64,000 nucleotides of DNA from Micromonospora rhizosphaerae (GCF_900091465.1 NZ_FMHV01000002.1:186001-250000), one strand, 5' to 3'. Counted from the first letter of the stretch, positions 25,355 to 34,965 are shown. The notes: generated by a model from the sequence alone, not told the origin. Translations and numbers: made by a program.

Positions 25355-25523
25355 GGCCACCTTCCTCGTCGCTGTCCGGCGTGGAGGGCCGCCCGGTCCA
25401 CGGAAAGGGGACGCGGACCGGGCCGCCGGCCCCGCGACCGCAGCCCTCATCGGCGGTACGACCCCGGAGCCCACCTCTGGGTCCGAACTCCGAGGGTCTG
25501 CCGAACCAACCGGAGTCCTCACC

Positions 25524-25754
25524 ATGCCCACAGCCGAACCCCCCTACCGCCAGATCGCCAACGATCTCACCGCGAAAATCAGGAGCGGCGAGCTCAAGCC
25601 CGGGGACAAGCTGCCCTCCACGAGGGAGCTCGCCGAGGCATACAAGGTCCACATGAACACCGCCTCGCGAGCGCTGTCCCTGCTGCACGACCGTGAACTG
25701 ATCACCGGCCAGCCCGGACGGGGCACCTACGTCGCCGAGCGCTCGCCTCGGTAG
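25524..25754 (+). CDS. GntR-type DNA-binding domain protein without effector domain
   Basis: 76 residues, ATG 25524, GGAG 8 bases upstream. PYRQIANDLTAKIRSGELKPGDKLPSTRELAEAYKV, NTASRALSLLHDRELI and PGRGTYV constitute a complete GntR winged helix; nothing follows it. Without a ligand domain it is likely a DNA-binding repressor of its own cassette. Divergent from the DivIVA-domain gene; ends at a long hairpin (25776-25833). Confidence 0.85.
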   Translation: MPTAEPPYRQIANDLTAKIRSGELKPGDKLPSTRELAEAYKVHMNTASRALSLLHDRELITGQPGRGTYVAERSPR

Positions 25755-25775
25755 TACCCCATCCCGCCTTTCGAA

Positions 25776-25833
25776 CTGATGTCGTGAACGAATCAGGCGG
25801 CCGACACTCCGGCTGAATCGTCTACGACATCAG
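25776..25833 (+). terminator. Long hairpin after the GntR gene
   Basis: Arms CTGATGTCGT (25776-25785) and ACGACATCAG (25824-25833) pair perfectly, and the stem continues inward for 11 more bases with three mismatches, leaving a short loop near 25797-25812. Located 21 bp after the GntR stop. Confidence 0.6.
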
Positions 25834-25932
25834 CTCCTAAGGCACCGACACACCACCCCGCCTCGCGACCGTCGCGAGGATGAGCCCGACGTGGGACCGA
25901 ACCAGCACGCCGACCGGGTCTGGCTGCTAGCG

Positions 25933-26030
25933 CCTTTTGGAGCTGCCCTCATCAACGGGGCATGCAGCCCCCCTCCGACAGTGCCGGCACCGAACTCGGG
26001 CGGGCGCACGGACGGGGCAGCTCCAAAGGG
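25933..26030. repeat. Inverted repeat in a non-coding gap
   Basis: CTTTTGGAGCTGCCC near 25934-25948 is repeated inverted as GGGCAGCTCCAAAGG near 26015-26029, with 66 bases between. No coding sequence lies between or around them. It could be a remnant of a mobile element or a structured transcript. Confidence 0.45.
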
Positions 26031-26165
26031 AGTACTGCGCAGACCCGGTTCGCGACTCGGAACACGGCCCACCTAGCCAGCTCCCACGGGCGCCAGCCAG
26101 GCCGATTCATTGACGTCATCAGGTTCGTAGCGTCATAGGGGCACAGCTGCCATGCCGGAAGGCGA

Positions 26166-26200
26166 ACGTGGGGTGTCCGGATGAACCGGACACCCCACGT
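26166..26200. terminator. Perfect 15-bp hairpin after the GDPD remnant
   Basis: Arms ACGTGGGGTGTCCGG (26166-26180) and CCGGACACCCCACGT (26186-26200) around a 5-base loop, 46 bp beyond the stop of the GDPD remnant on the minus strand. Most likely its terminator. Confidence 0.75.
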
Positions 26201-26246
26201 CGGCGACTTGGCGTGGATCAGGCCCGAGCTTGCCGGGCGGCAGCGG

Positions 26247-27177
26247 TCAGCGTTCGGCGAGACCGGCGCGGGCCGCGACCGCCGTGTCGGGCTGGTCGGC
26301 GAAGGCGCCGTCCAGGCCGAGGTTGAAGAAGAGCTCGTACTCGGCGGTGATGTCGCCGCGGGCGTTCGGGTCGGCGCGATCCGGAAGTCGGCCGGCAGGA
26401 ACTGATTCTCCGCGCGGAACGTCCAGGCGTGCACGACCAGCCCTCCCGGTGGGCGTCCCGGATCAGGGTGGTCGGGGCGAGCAGCTTGCCGGCGGCGTCC
26501 CGCGGCACGATCAGGTTCTTGTGCGCGCCGACGCCGTCGGCGTACTCGGCGATCCAGGCCAGGCCGGCGGCGGAGGCCAGGTCGGGGCGTCGAGCAACTG
26601 GGCCAGCTTGACGTCGATCATTCCGTTGAGCTTGCGCAAGTTGGCCGTCTCGAAGGACTGGATGATCACCGGGTCGTTCCGGTGGGTCAGGTTGTTGGCC
26701 TTGAGCACCGCGACCAGCGGCTCCTCCAGCGCCAGCCCGATCGAGGCGAAGTAGCTGGGGTGCTTGGTCTCCGGGTAGACGCCGATGGTCCGCCCCCGGT
26801 TGCGCCCCTCGGTCCGGGCCAGGTCGATGACCTCCTGGAAGGTCGGCACCTGGAACGTCCCGTCGAACGCGGTGTTGGCCACCCGCACCTGGGGCAGCCG
26901 CTCCTTGGCCCGCAGCGTCTTCAGCTCGGCCACGGTGAAGTCCTCGGTGAACCAGCCGGTGACCGGCACCCCGTCGATGATCTTCGTCGCCTTGCGGGCA
27001 GCGAGCTCGGGGTGGGCGGCCACATCGGTCGTACCGGAGATCTCGTTCTCGTGCCGGGCGACCAGCACGCCGTCCTTCGTCGAGACCAGGTCCGGCTCGA
27101 TGTAGTCGGCGCCCATCCGGATCGCCAGCCGGTAGGCCTCCAGCGTGTGCTCCCGGCGGTAGCCGCTCGTCCTCGGT
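26247..27177 (-). pseudogene. Broken glycerophosphodiester phosphodiesterase
   Basis: GDPD-family similarity begins at SGYRREHTLEAY, continues with MGADYIEPDLVSTKDGVLVARHEN, TEDFTVAELKTLRAKE, PTFQEVIDLAR, VYPETKHPSYF and IIQSFE, then needs at least three single-base corrections to remain readable: near 26587 (before DLASAAGLAW), near 26437 (GGC-TGG to restore LVVHAWTFRAEN) and near 26382 (to restore DPNARGDITAEYELFF). It ends ...ARAGLAER with TGA at 26249. The N-terminus is missing from the catalytic GHRG segment on, so it cannot be active as it stands. It is joined at about 27175 to a TrkA remnant on the other strand. Sequencing error could explain the frameshifts but not the missing start. 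Confidence 0.85.
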
Positions 27178-27493
27178 CGGCGCGCACCACGTGATCTTCC
27201 CCGAGGCGGAGATCGGTGAGCGGGTGGCCCACCTGATCGTCAGCAGGATGCTCGACTTCATGGAATTCGGCGACGACTTCGCCATCGCCAAGGTACGCGT
27301 ACCGGAGGGGATGGTCGGCAAATCGCTGCGCGAGCTGGCTCCGGCGGACCGGTACGGGGTGAGGGTGGTGGGCGCGAAGCTGCCCGGTGAACGCTTCCGC
27401 TACGTCGGGCCGGACACGGTGCTCGCGCCACGCACCGTGCTCATCGTGGAGGGCAGCATCGACCAGGTGCAGCGCTTCGCCGCGCTCGGCTGA
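27173..27493 (+). pseudogene. TrkA-type potassium uptake regulator, C-terminal remnant
   Basis: Only about 106 residues of a TrkA/KtrA-type protein remain: GAHHVIFPEAEIGERVAHLIVSRMLDF (end of the RCK_N nucleotide-binding domain) and an intact RCK_C domain from FAIAKVRVPEGMVGKSLREL to QVQRFAALG. Full-length relatives are about 220 residues, so the NAD-binding half is absent. A GTG at 27191 could start a short protein, but no good Shine-Dalgarno precedes it. The upstream sequence is the GDPD remnant in the opposite strand, so the two were probably joined by a deletion. Confidence 0.8.
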
Positions 27494-27500
27494 GCGTCAC

Positions 27501-29093
27501 TCACCTCTTCCCCTTGCCGCCGCCCTTGCCGTTGCCGCTCCTGTCGCGGCCGCCACCGTCGTCCGAGGAGTGCGAGCCGCCCCCGCCCTTCGCGGTGGTC
27601 TTCTTCGTGGGCGCCTTGGTGGTCGGCGCCGGCGTCGACCCGGCCACCCCGGCGACCTGCACGCCGCAGGTGGTGTCGCCGACCCGGAACTGCACCGGCA
27701 GCGGGTTGCTCCCGGTGTAGCGACCGCTCAGCGCGACCTTCTTCGCGGCGCCCGGCGCCAGCGAGGGGTCCGTGGCGGGCGGCCGGAGCAGCACGGTCCG
27801 CCCCTGCTGCTGCACCGCCGGCTGGGCCTTCGTCACCGTCTGCTGACCAGGGAAGGTGAAGCTCATCGTCCAGTCGCGCAGCTCCCGGGTGCCCGTGTTC
27901 CTCAGCGTCAGCTCTGCGGCGAAGTCCCGGCCGGTGTCCCGGCGCAGCACGTAGTCGACCTCGCACGGGACCGGCTCGGCCATACCCATCCGGGCCTCGG
28001 TGGGCTCAATCCCCCCGCTGGCCGGGCTCCGTGAGGTCACCCCCCACATGGTCGCCGTCACCGCGACCAGTCCGGCGGCGGCCACCCCGGCCTCGACCTT
28101 GCGCCGCCGGATCGTCGCCAGCCGGGTGCGGGTACGGATGCCGGAGAGGGGCAGGGCGTCCGTGTCGGACCTCCAGGGCAGGATGGTGGTGCTGGCGTTC
28201 TCCACCAGCCCCGGGTCGACCTGCCCGACCGCCGGCGAGACCGGCACGATCGCGGCGATGCCGGCCGCGTCGGCGAGGGTGCGGGCCACGTCCGCAGTGG
28301 GCGGGCGGTCCCCGGGGCGCTTGGCCAGGCAGCGCCGGACCAGCTCGCCGACCTCGGCGGGCAGCCCGGTCACCGACGGCATCGGATCCGGGTCGTTGTA
28401 CATGTGCGCCCGGAGCATCTCCGTCGTGGTGCTCGCCCGCCAGGGCAGCCGGCCGGTGAGCATCCGATACAGGAGCAGGCCGACCGCGTACACGTCGGTG
28501 GCCGGGGAGACCTGGCCGTTGTCGAGCCGCTCCGGGGCGAGGTAGGCGGGAGTGCCGAGGAGCGCGCCGTCCGGGCCCTTCTCGCTCTCCCCGACCAGCG
28601 CCGAGATGCCGAAGTCGACCACCTTCACCCCGGTCGAGGTGAGCATGACGTTGCCGGGGGTGACGTCTCGGTGCACCACGCCCCGGGCGTGCGCGGCGGC
28701 CAGCGCCGAGGCGACCTCCGCGCCGATGATCAGCGCCTCGCGCCAGGGCAGCTGCCCCTCGCGGGCTAGCCGGCTGCTCAGCGAGCCGCCGTCGACCAGC
28801 TCCATCACGACGTACGGCACGGTCAGCCCGACCTGCTCGGACTCGCCGTAGTCGTACACGTTGGTGATGTTGGGGTGGCAGAGCCGCGCGGCGGCCTGCG
28901 CCTCGATCCGGATCCGATGCCGGAAGGCCTTGTCGCTGGCCAGTCGCGAGGCGAGCACCTTGATTGCGACCTGGCGGCCGAGCACCTCGTCGTACCCGCG
29001 CCACACCACGGACATGCCGCCCGCGCCGAGTTGCTCGACCAGCCGGTACCGCTCACCGAGCAGCTGCGTGCCGTTCCTGACCGCTCCACCCAT
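27501..29093 (-). CDS. Membrane Ser/Thr protein kinase with CBM2-like extracytoplasmic domain
   Basis: 530 residues. PknB-like kinase at 14-275: glycine loop LGAGGMSVVW, Lys45 in VAIKVLA, catalytic loop HRDVTPGN at 141-148, DFG at 160-162 and YLAPERL. The residue usually Lys after HRDx is Thr145, unusual for Ser/Thr kinases. One membrane helix near 350-370 (VEAGVAAAGLVAVTATMWGV). Outside, from about 385, lies a family-2 carbohydrate-binding-like domain (CEVDYVLRRDTGRDFAAEL, LRDWTMSFTFPGQQTV, LSGRYTG, CGVQ), then a Lys/Gly/Ser-rich tail. Likely senses a polysaccharide or wall component; no PASTA domains. ATG 29093. Convergent with the TrkA remnant. Confidence 0.88.
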   Translation of the reverse strand: MGGAVRNGTQLLGERYRLVEQLGAGGMSVVWRGYDEVLGRQVAIKVLASRLASDKAFRHRIRIEAQAAARLCHPNITNVYDYGESEQVGLTVPYVVMELVDGGSLSSRLAREGQLPWREALIIGAEVASALAAAHARGVVHRDVTPGNVMLTSTGVKVVDFGISALVGESEKGPDGALLGTPAYLAPERLDNGQVSPATDVYAVGLLLYRMLTGRLPWRASTTTEMLRAHMYNDPDPMPSVTGLPAEVGELVRRCLAKRPGDRPPTADVARTLADAAGIAAIVPVSPAVGQVDPGLVENASTTILPWRSDTDALPLSGIRTRTRLATIRRRKVEAGVAAAGLVAVTATMWGVTSRSPASGGIEPTEARMGMAEPVPCEVDYVLRRDTGRDFAAELTLRNTGTRELRDWTMSFTFPGQQTVTKAQPAVQQQGRTVLLRPPATDPSLAPGAAKKVALSGRYTGSNPLPVQFRVGDTTCGVQVAGVAGSTPAPTTKAPTKKTTAKGGGGSHSSDDGGGRDRSGNGKGGGKGKR

Positions 29094-29164
29094 GGTCGGT
29101 GTTGTTGCCCGAGGTCATCCCGGCTACACCTGAAGGGTCGGAATCGGTCAGCAAAGTCACCCGA

Positions 29165-30712
29165 TCAGGCGGTCGCGAGCAATTGATCCACCGGCGCGTA
29201 GTCGTCGGTCAGCACCAGTGCGTCCCCGACGAAGGCGGTGAGCTCCGCGCCGGAGAGCAGGGCGGCCGCTTCGGGCAGGGTGTGCAGCCCGGCCTGGACC
29301 GCGGCCAACGGCAGCGGCGCGTCCGAGCCGACGATGAGGAAGTTGGACCCGTGCTGTCCGGTGATCGCGCCCGGCGGGGCGACCAACGCGACGTGCCGGA
29401 ACTCGGCCGCGACGGTGGCCAGTTCGCTGCGGATGAAGCGGCCCGGCGGGTAGTCGATGACGTTCTGCACGTAGATCCCGCCCGGCCGGAGCACCCGGCG
29501 GATCTCGGCGGCCATCTCCCGGGTGGCCAGATGCCAGGGCACCACCAGGTGGCCGAAGGCGTCGCCGATGATCAGGTCCCGGCTGTCGGTCGGCTCGCCG
29601 CCGACCAGCACCCGGGCGTCCCCGACCTCCGCGCGCAGCTCCGGGCCGGTGCGCACGCCCAGCTCACGGCGGTCCAGGTCGATCAGGCCGCCGTCGATCT
29701 CGAACACCAGGTTGTCCGTGCCCGGCCGGGTGGCGGTCAGGTAGCGCGGCATGGTGAAGCCGCCGCCGCCGAGGTGCAGGGCCGCCAGCCGCTGGCCCTG
29801 CGGCGCGGCGGCGTCGGCCACCAGCCCGATCCACTGGGTGTACGCGTACTTCAGGTGGGTCGGGTCGGCCAGGTCGACGTAGGAGTGCTCGGCCGAGTTG
29901 AGGTAGAGGGTCCGCCCGTTCACCCACTGCGGGTCGACCTCGACCTTCGCGCAGTGGTACGCGGTCTCGATGTCGCACGGGTTGGGGGCGACCGCGGAGA
30001 GCCCGGCGCCGGCCAGGCCGAGCACCGCCAGGGCGGCCTTCGTCCGCGCGGGACCGGGAAGCCCGGCCCCGGCCCGCCGCCGCAGGTACGCCCCGAGCCC
30101 GAGCCCGGTGGCGCCGAGCAGCACCGCCAGCCCGATCACGATGACCGTGCTCGGCAGCGCCGCCACCAGCACGAAGCCGGTGACCAGGGTGGCCGTGATC
30201 CCGCCCAGGGTGCCGATGCTGGAGAGCCGCCCGACCACCTGCCCGGTCCGGCCGAGGTCGGCGAGCTGGAGCTTGACCACCAGCGGGGTTATCCCGGCCA
30301 GCAGCGCCGCCGGCGCCAGCACCGCCAGCGCGGTGAGCAGCAGGACCGCGCTCGCCGCGCCGCCGCGCAGCGCCTCCCCGGCGTACCGGACGACGGGCAG
30401 GGTGACCGCGGTGGCGATGCCGGCCAGCACCAGAGCCGGGGCCAGCAGGGTGCGCGGGTCCCGCCGGTCGGCCAGCCACCCGCCCATCCACGCCCCGTAC
30501 GCGATGGCGCCCAGCGCCATGCCGATGACCGAGCTGGTGACCTGGAGGGTCACCCCGACGTACGGGCCGACCAGGCGCAGCGAGACGGTCTCCAACACCA
30601 GCACGGCGCCGCTGGAGAGGAACACCAGGAACGCGGCGAGCCCGTTCGGCAGGGCCCGGGGCGGGGCGCCTGGCGCGGACTCCACCACGACGTCGGACGA
30701 TGAACTGCTCAC
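29165..30712 (-). CDS. Membrane protein with spermidine-synthase-like methyltransferase-fold domain
   Basis: 515 residues, GTG start at 30712. Residues about 20-215 contain seven to eight membrane helices; residues 270-490 form a Rossmann domain like spermidine synthases, with LHLGGGGFTMPRYL and VFEIDGGLIDLDRRELG, then DLIIGDAFGHLVVPWHL. The family is common in actinobacteria as a fused membrane spermidine synthase-like protein. Polyamine activity is not shown for it. The gap to the coiled-coil gene at 30749 is only 36 bp in the same direction, so cotranscription is possible. Confidence 0.82.
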   Translation of the reverse strand: MSSSSSDVVVESAPGAPPRALPNGLAAFLVFLSSGAVLVLETVSLRLVGPYVGVTLQVTSSVIGMALGAIAYGAWMGGWLADRRDPRTLLAPALVLAGIATAVTLPVVRYAGEALRGGAASAVLLLTALAVLAPAALLAGITPLVVKLQLADLGRTGQVVGRLSSIGTLGGITATLVTGFVLVAALPSTVIVIGLAVLLGATGLGLGAYLRRRAGAGLPGPARTKAALAVLGLAGAGLSAVAPNPCDIETAYHCAKVEVDPQWVNGRTLYLNSAEHSYVDLADPTHLKYAYTQWIGLVADAAAPQGQRLAALHLGGGGFTMPRYLTATRPGTDNLVFEIDGGLIDLDRRELGVRTGPELRAEVGDARVLVGGEPTDSRDLIIGDAFGHLVVPWHLATREMAAEIRRVLRPGGIYVQNVIDYPPGRFIRSELATVAAEFRHVALVAPPGAITGQHGSNFLIVGSDAPLPLAAVQAGLHTLPEAAALLSGAELTAFVGDALVLTDDYAPVDQLLATA

Positions 30713-30748
30713 CGTGGCGATGGTACGCAGCGTTCCCGGCGCTCCGGG

Positions 30749-31786
30749 TCAGTACATCGAGATATGAACATGGTTTGTGTGGTCGGCGGCGGGACTGCCG
30801 CCGCCGCTGTACGACCGCCAGCCAGTGTTCGGCATCCAGATCTGCCGATACCAGATCACGTACATGATGCCGAGCCGGCTCGCATTGTTCTTGGCCCAGT
30901 TGGCCAGGCTGTCGCCGTACGCCTTGTCGCCGCCGGTCGCCGAGACGTTCTCGAACCCGCCGCTGGCGGCGGAGAAGTCGCAGGCCCGCCCCTTCGGGTG
31001 CTCGCCGTCGCCGCCGCTGCGGTAGCAGGAGACGTACCGCTTGTAGCCCGCCGCCTTGGCCTGCTCGAGCATGTGCAGGGTGCGCGGGGTGATGCAGCCG
31101 GACGTGGTCGGGTCGTTCACCGAACAGGACTCCGACGGCCATGAGCCGTCGGGGTTGCGCGGGGCCGGCTTGGCGGTGGCCGACAGGCCACCGAAGCCGG
31201 AGCCGCTGCCCGAACTGACCGCGGCCAGCGCCCGCTCCGCGTCCCGCTTCTTCTTCGCCAGCACGGCGAGCTGCTTCTGCTGCTCGCGCACCTCGCCGTC
31301 GATCGCCGCCTTGGCCCGGGCGGCCTCGGCCTTGGCGTCGGCGAGCTCGCGCAGCCGCTTGCCGTCCCGCTGGGCCATCAGGTCCAGCTCGGCGGCCCGC
31401 TGCAGGAACGACCCGGGGTCGGCGCTCTTCAGCAGCATCGACACCGGGGTCAGCCGGCCCATCCGGTACGACTGCGCGGCCACCTCGCCGACCTGCGAGT
31501 TCAACCCGACCAGCCGGAGTTCGATCTGCTTGAGCTGACCGTTCAGCGCCACCTGCCGGCGCTTGGAGTTGTCGAGGCGGGCCTTCGCCTCGATGTGGCC
31601 CTTGGCGGCCGCCGCGAGGGCCTGCCGGAGCTGCTTGGTCCCGCCCTCGTTCGGCGCGCTCGGGTTCGGTGCGGCGGCGGCGACACTGGCCGGCGCGAGG
31701 CCGGCGCCGAGCAGCAGCGCCGCCGCGGCGAGCAGGGCGAGCAGGGACCGGCGGGCGGGCCGCCGGATGAGCCTGGTCCTGGGCAC
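30749..31786 (-). CDS. Secreted coiled-coil protein with M15-like C-terminal domain
   Basis: 345 residues. Signal peptide (RRSLLALLAAAALLLG, cleavage near APASVAAA). Residues 45-190 are a long coiled coil (LDNSKRRQVALNGQLKQIELRL, QQKQLAVLAKKKRDAERAL). The C-terminal domain after about 225 has EHPKGRACDFSAAS and NHVHISMY, a His..Asp..HxH arrangement like the zinc-dependent D-Ala-D-Ala peptidase-like family. Shares the coiled-coil plan with the NlpC/P60 gene at 39030. Expected to process or bind peptidoglycan outside the cell. ATG 31786. Confidence 0.82.
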   Translation of the reverse strand: MPRTRLIRRPARRSLLALLAAAALLLGAGLAPASVAAAAPNPSAPNEGGTKQLRQALAAAAKGHIEAKARLDNSKRRQVALNGQLKQIELRLVGLNSQVGEVAAQSYRMGRLTPVSMLLKSADPGSFLQRAAELDLMAQRDGKRLRELADAKAEAARAKAAIDGEVREQQKQLAVLAKKKRDAERALAAVSSGSGSGFGGLSATAKPAPRNPDGSWPSESCSVNDPTTSGCITPRTLHMLEQAKAAGYKRYVSCYRSGGDGEHPKGRACDFSAASGGFENVSATGGDKAYGDSLANWAKNNASRLGIMYVIWYRQIWMPNTGWRSYSGGGSPAADHTNHVHISMY

Positions 31787-31977
31787 GAAGCGTCCTTCCG
31801 TCAGCCGCCGGCCCCCGTTCGACCACTGCGCGGCGGCGGCTCCACCGGCCCCGGACGGCGGCCTGCTGGCGGAGACCGCCGGTCACGATACCGGACCGCG
31901 TGCGTCGCGCCAGGCCCCCGACCTCGGCCGATGTCGATTGTCGACGCAGCGTGCCGGGGCGGTCGCGGAGCGCTGGT

Positions 31978-32787
31978 TCAGCCGTCGAGCAACGCGGCCC
32001 GGACCTCATTCCAGACCGCTTCGTTCGCCGCCACCAGCAGACCCTGGCCGTCGTCCGCCGGGTGGTAGTCGCTGCCGTCGAAGCGGCGGGCCACCCCGCC
32101 GGCCTCCCGCACCAGCAGCGCGCCCGGGGCGTGGTCCCAGGGCAGGGTCCGCCAGAAGAGGACGAACTGCTGTGCGCCGGTGAGGATGTCGAGGTACTCC
32201 CGGCCGGCGCAGTGCTGTCCGGGGAGGAGCTCCCTGATCCGCTCGCCGCCCGCCTCCACCGCCCGGCGCGTGTCCGGCGGCAGGAATCGGGTGTTCGCGG
32301 TGCCGCGCAGCGTGCCGAGCGCCGGCGCTGGCCCGGTCGTCCGCACCGCCTCCCCGTCCAGGCACGCGCCCTTACCGACCCGGCCGGCGGCGAGGTTCCC
32401 GGCGAGCGGGTCGAACACCCAGGAGGCCACCAGCTCACCGTCGGTAAGCAGCGCCACCATCAGCGCGAACGGACGCCGGCCGGCGGCGAAGTTCGAGGTG
32501 CCGTCGATCGGGTCGACCAGCCAGACGTCGCCTGCGCCGCGCACGTGCCGGAGCAGTTCCGGGTCGTCGGCGACCCCCTCCTCGCCGACCACCACCGAGC
32601 CCGGGCGCAACCGCCGCAGCCCGGCGGAGATCATCTGCTCGGCCTCGCGGTCGGCGACCGTGACCACCTCGCCGGGTGCCTTCTCGGAAATCTCCGCGTC
32701 GTCGAGCCGGCGGAACATCGGCACCACGACCTTCGCCGCGGCCTCCCGCAGCAGCCCGCAGACGTCGTCCAGCAGGGTGTCAGCCAC
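31978..32787 (-). CDS. Inositol monophosphatase-family protein
   Basis: 269 residues. Mg-dependent phosphatase motifs: VVGEEG (Glu), [12 protein letters not shown] and the C-terminal [17 protein letters not shown]. Acts on inositol phosphates, sugar phosphates or 3'-phosphoadenosine phosphates; the substrate cannot be chosen. GTG 32787 overlaps the response-regulator stop by 8 bases, making it the last gene of a signalling operon, an odd partner for a two-component system. Confidence 0.88.
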   Translation of the reverse strand: MADTLLDDVCGLLREAAAKVVVPMFRRLDDAEISEKAPGEVVTVADREAEQMISAGLRRLRPGSVVVGEEGVADDPELLRHVRGAGDVWLVDPIDGTSNFAAGRRPFALMVALLTDGELVASWVFDPLAGNLAAGRVGKGACLDGEAVRTTGPAPALGTLRGTANTRFLPPDTRRAVEAGGERIRELLPGQHCAGREYLDILTGAQQFVLFWRTLPWDHAPGALLVREAGGVARRFDGSDYHPADDGQGLLVAANEAVWNEVRAALLDG

Positions 32788-33232
32788 GCGGCGGCAGCTT
32801 GACCACGCTGACGAAGAACTCGTCGATCTGCCGGACCACGGAGATGAAGCGCTCGAAGTCCACCGGCTTGGTCACGTAGGCGTTGGCGTGCAACTGGTAG
32901 CTGCGCAGGATGTCCTCGTCGGCCTGCGAGGTGGTGAGCACCACGACCGGGATCCGGCAGAGCTCCTCGTCCTTCTTGATCTCCTCGAGCACCTCCCGGC
33001 CGTCCCGGCGGGGCAGGTTGAGGTCGAGCAGGATCAGGTCGGGCGTCACCGCGTCCCCGTACTGGCCCTCGTGACGCAGGTAGGCCAGGGCCTCGGCGCC
33101 GTCCGAGACGACGGTCAGCCGGTTGCGGAGCTTGTGCTCCTCGAACGCCTCCTGGGTCATCAGCACGTCGCCGGGATCGTCCTCGACCAGCAGGACCTCG
33201 ATCGGGCTCTTGCCGTCTGCCGGCGCCGTCAT
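32780..33232 (-). CDS. Single-domain response regulator (Rcp1-like)
   Basis: 150 residues. Receiver domain only: acidic pocket VEDDPGD (18-22), phospho-acceptor Asp70 in [13 protein letters not shown], Thr100/Thr101 and Lys122 in YVTKPVDF. No output domain. ATG 33232 overlaps the kinase stop by ATGA. Like Rcp1 it presumably shuttles phosphate or docks onto another protein. Paired with the adjacent Cph1-like kinase. Confidence 0.92.
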   Translation of the reverse strand: MTAPADGKSPIEVLLVEDDPGDVLMTQEAFEEHKLRNRLTVVSDGAEALAYLRHEGQYGDAVTPDLILLDLNLPRRDGREVLEEIKKDEELCRIPVVVLTTSQADEDILRSYQLHANAYVTKPVDFERFISVVRQIDEFFVSVVKLPPRG

Positions 33233-34965
33233 CCCACCGTCTCCTTCATGCCACCTGTTGTATCGCGCCCGGCCGCCCCGTCGGGGCGGTCCGCCATCGA
33301 CGCTCGGTCCGCGGGCTGCTCGGGCACGCCCGGAGCGGCACTGTCGCCAGCCGCTTCCGCCTCGGCGTCGGAGTTCTCCTGGTCCTCGGCGGCCCGCTGC
33401 TCGGCCGCCGCCTCGACGTCCTCGGGCAGCGCCGGGAGGGTGAACCGGATCTCGGTGCCCTCGTCGGCGCCGGTGTCCACCCAGACCCGGCCGCCGTGGT
33501 ACTCCACGATCTTCTTGACGATCGCCAGCCCGATGCCGGTGCCCGGGTACGCGTCCTTCGAGTGCAGCCGCTGGAAGATCACGAAGATCTTGTCGGCGAA
33601 CTCCGGCTCGATCCCGATGCCGTTGTCCCGGCAGCTGATCTCCCATTCGTCGCCGACCAGCCGGGCCGAGACGTGCACGCGCGGCGGTACGTCGGGACGG
33701 CGGAACTTGATCGAGTTGCTGACCAGGTTGGCCAGCAGGTTGGTCAGCAGCGGCTCCTCGCCGCGGATCACCGGCAGCTCGGCCCAGGTCAGCTCGGCGT
33801 CGGAGTACTGCCGGGCGGCCTCGGTCTGCCCGGCCACGTCGCCCATCACCTTGTTGAGGTCGACCTCCGTGAAGCCGGTGGTGAGCCGGCCGATCCGGGA
33901 GAACGCGAGCAGATCGTTGATCAGGCGCTGCATCCGCTGGGCGCCGTCGACGGCGAAGGCGATGTACTGGTCGGCCCGCTCGTCGAGCTGGCCGGCGTAC
34001 CGCCGCTGGAGGAGCTGGCAGAAGCTCGCCACCTTACGCAGCGGCTCCTGCAGGTCGTGCGAGGCGACGTAGGCGAACTGCTCCAGGTCCCGGTTGGAAC
34101 GGGTGAGCTCCTCGGCCTGCTTCTGCAGCTGGCTGTTGACCCACTCGATCCGCTCCCGGGCCTCGCGTACCTCGGCGAGCTCCCGGGCGATCTTCTGCCG
34201 CATCCCGTCGATGTCGTCGGCGAGCCGGCGGAACTCCGGCGGCCCCGAGCCTTCGATGTGGTGCTGATAGTCGCCGTCGGCGACCGCCCGCACCTGCTCC
34301 ACCAGCGCGGCCAGCGGCCGGATCAGGATCCGGTCCAGCGAGAGCAGCATCACGGCGCCCGCGACCGCGACCACCAGGGCCGCGCCGATCAACAGGACCA
34401 CCAGCACGTTGCCCGTCTGGTTGACCTTGGCGGCGGTCTGCTTCCGGACGGTGAGGATCTCCCCCTGGAGGGTGTCCACCGAGCCCCGGATGCCGTCGAA
34501 GTGCTGCCGCGTCTGGTCGGTGATCAACGCCTGTCCGGCGGCCGGGCCGCTGCGCTCGATCGTGGCGATCACCGGCTCGGCGACCGACCGGCGCCACTGC
34601 TCCGCCCGCTGCTCGACGACCCGCAACGCACGCAGGACGTCCGGGTAGTCGGCGGCCAGCTTCTCCATCGAGGCGACTGTGTCCTGCTCGCGCTGCAGGC
34701 CCCCCTGGTACGGGGCCAGGTCGTTGCGGTTGCCGTTCACCGCGTACCCGCGGACGGCGGTCTCCTGGTCGAGCAGGGCGCTCATCAGCTCCTGCGCCTG
34801 CACCTGAAGCGGGCCGGTCCGGAGCAGGACGGCGTCGATGTTCTGCCGATTCCTGGCCGCCACCGCGGCCTCGGCGGCGGCCAGCCCGAGCAGCAGCACC
34901 AGGACCACGCCCAGCAGCGCGAGGACTCGGCGGCGCAGTGTCCAGCCCTGCCCGTAAGCCCTCAC
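33229..34965 (-). CDS. Sensor histidine kinase with CHASE3-like sensor
   Basis: 578 residues, GTG start at 34965. TM1 at about 11-36, an extracytoplasmic helical domain (40-185) resembling CHASE3 ([20 protein letters not shown]), TM2 187-209, HAMP 210-262 followed by a coiled coil, HisKA with His303 in [13 protein letters not shown], and HATPase_c with [20 protein letters not shown] and [19 protein letters not shown]-terminal tail acidic and disordered. Same architecture as kinases partnered with Rcp1-type regulators. Overlaps PP2C gene and response-regulator gene by 4 bases each. Signal unknown. Confidence 0.93.
   Translation of the reverse strand: MRAYGQGWTLRRRVLALLGVVLVLLLGLAAAEAAVAARNRQNIDAVLLRTGPLQVQAQELMSALLDQETAVRGYAVNGNRNDLAPYQGGLQREQDTVASMEKLAADYPDVLRALRVVEQRAEQWRRSVAEPVIATIERSGPAAGQALITDQTRQHFDGIRGSVDTLQGEILTVRKQTAAKVNQTGNVLVVLLIGAALVVAVAGAVMLLSLDRILIRPLAALVEQVRAVADGDYQHHIEGSGPPEFRRLADDIDGMRQKIARELAEVREARERIEWVNSQLQKQAEELTRSNRDLEQFAYVASHDLQEPLRKVASFCQLLQRRYAGQLDERADQYIAFAVDGAQRMQRLINDLLAFSRIGRLTTGFTEVDLNKVMGDVAGQTEAARQYSDAELTWAELPVIRGEEPLLTNLLANLVSNSIKFRRPDVPPRVHVSARLVGDEWEISCRDNGIGIEPEFADKIFVIFQRLHSKDAYPGTGIGLAIVKKIVEYHGGRVWVDTGADEGTEIRFTLPALPEDVEAAAEQRAAEDQENSDAEAEAAGDSAAPGVPEQPADRASMADRPDGAAGRDTTGGMKETVG

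Noticed and set aside
24640..27500. Integrated mobile element with att sites
   Set aside because: GntR and remnants hint at it, but there is no integrase, transposase, tRNA or direct-repeat pair.
29664..32438. A 924-codon minus-strand frame covering several genes
   Set aside because: Crosses the spermidine-synthase-like, coiled-coil and phosphatase genes in a wrong phase; contains fragments without motifs.
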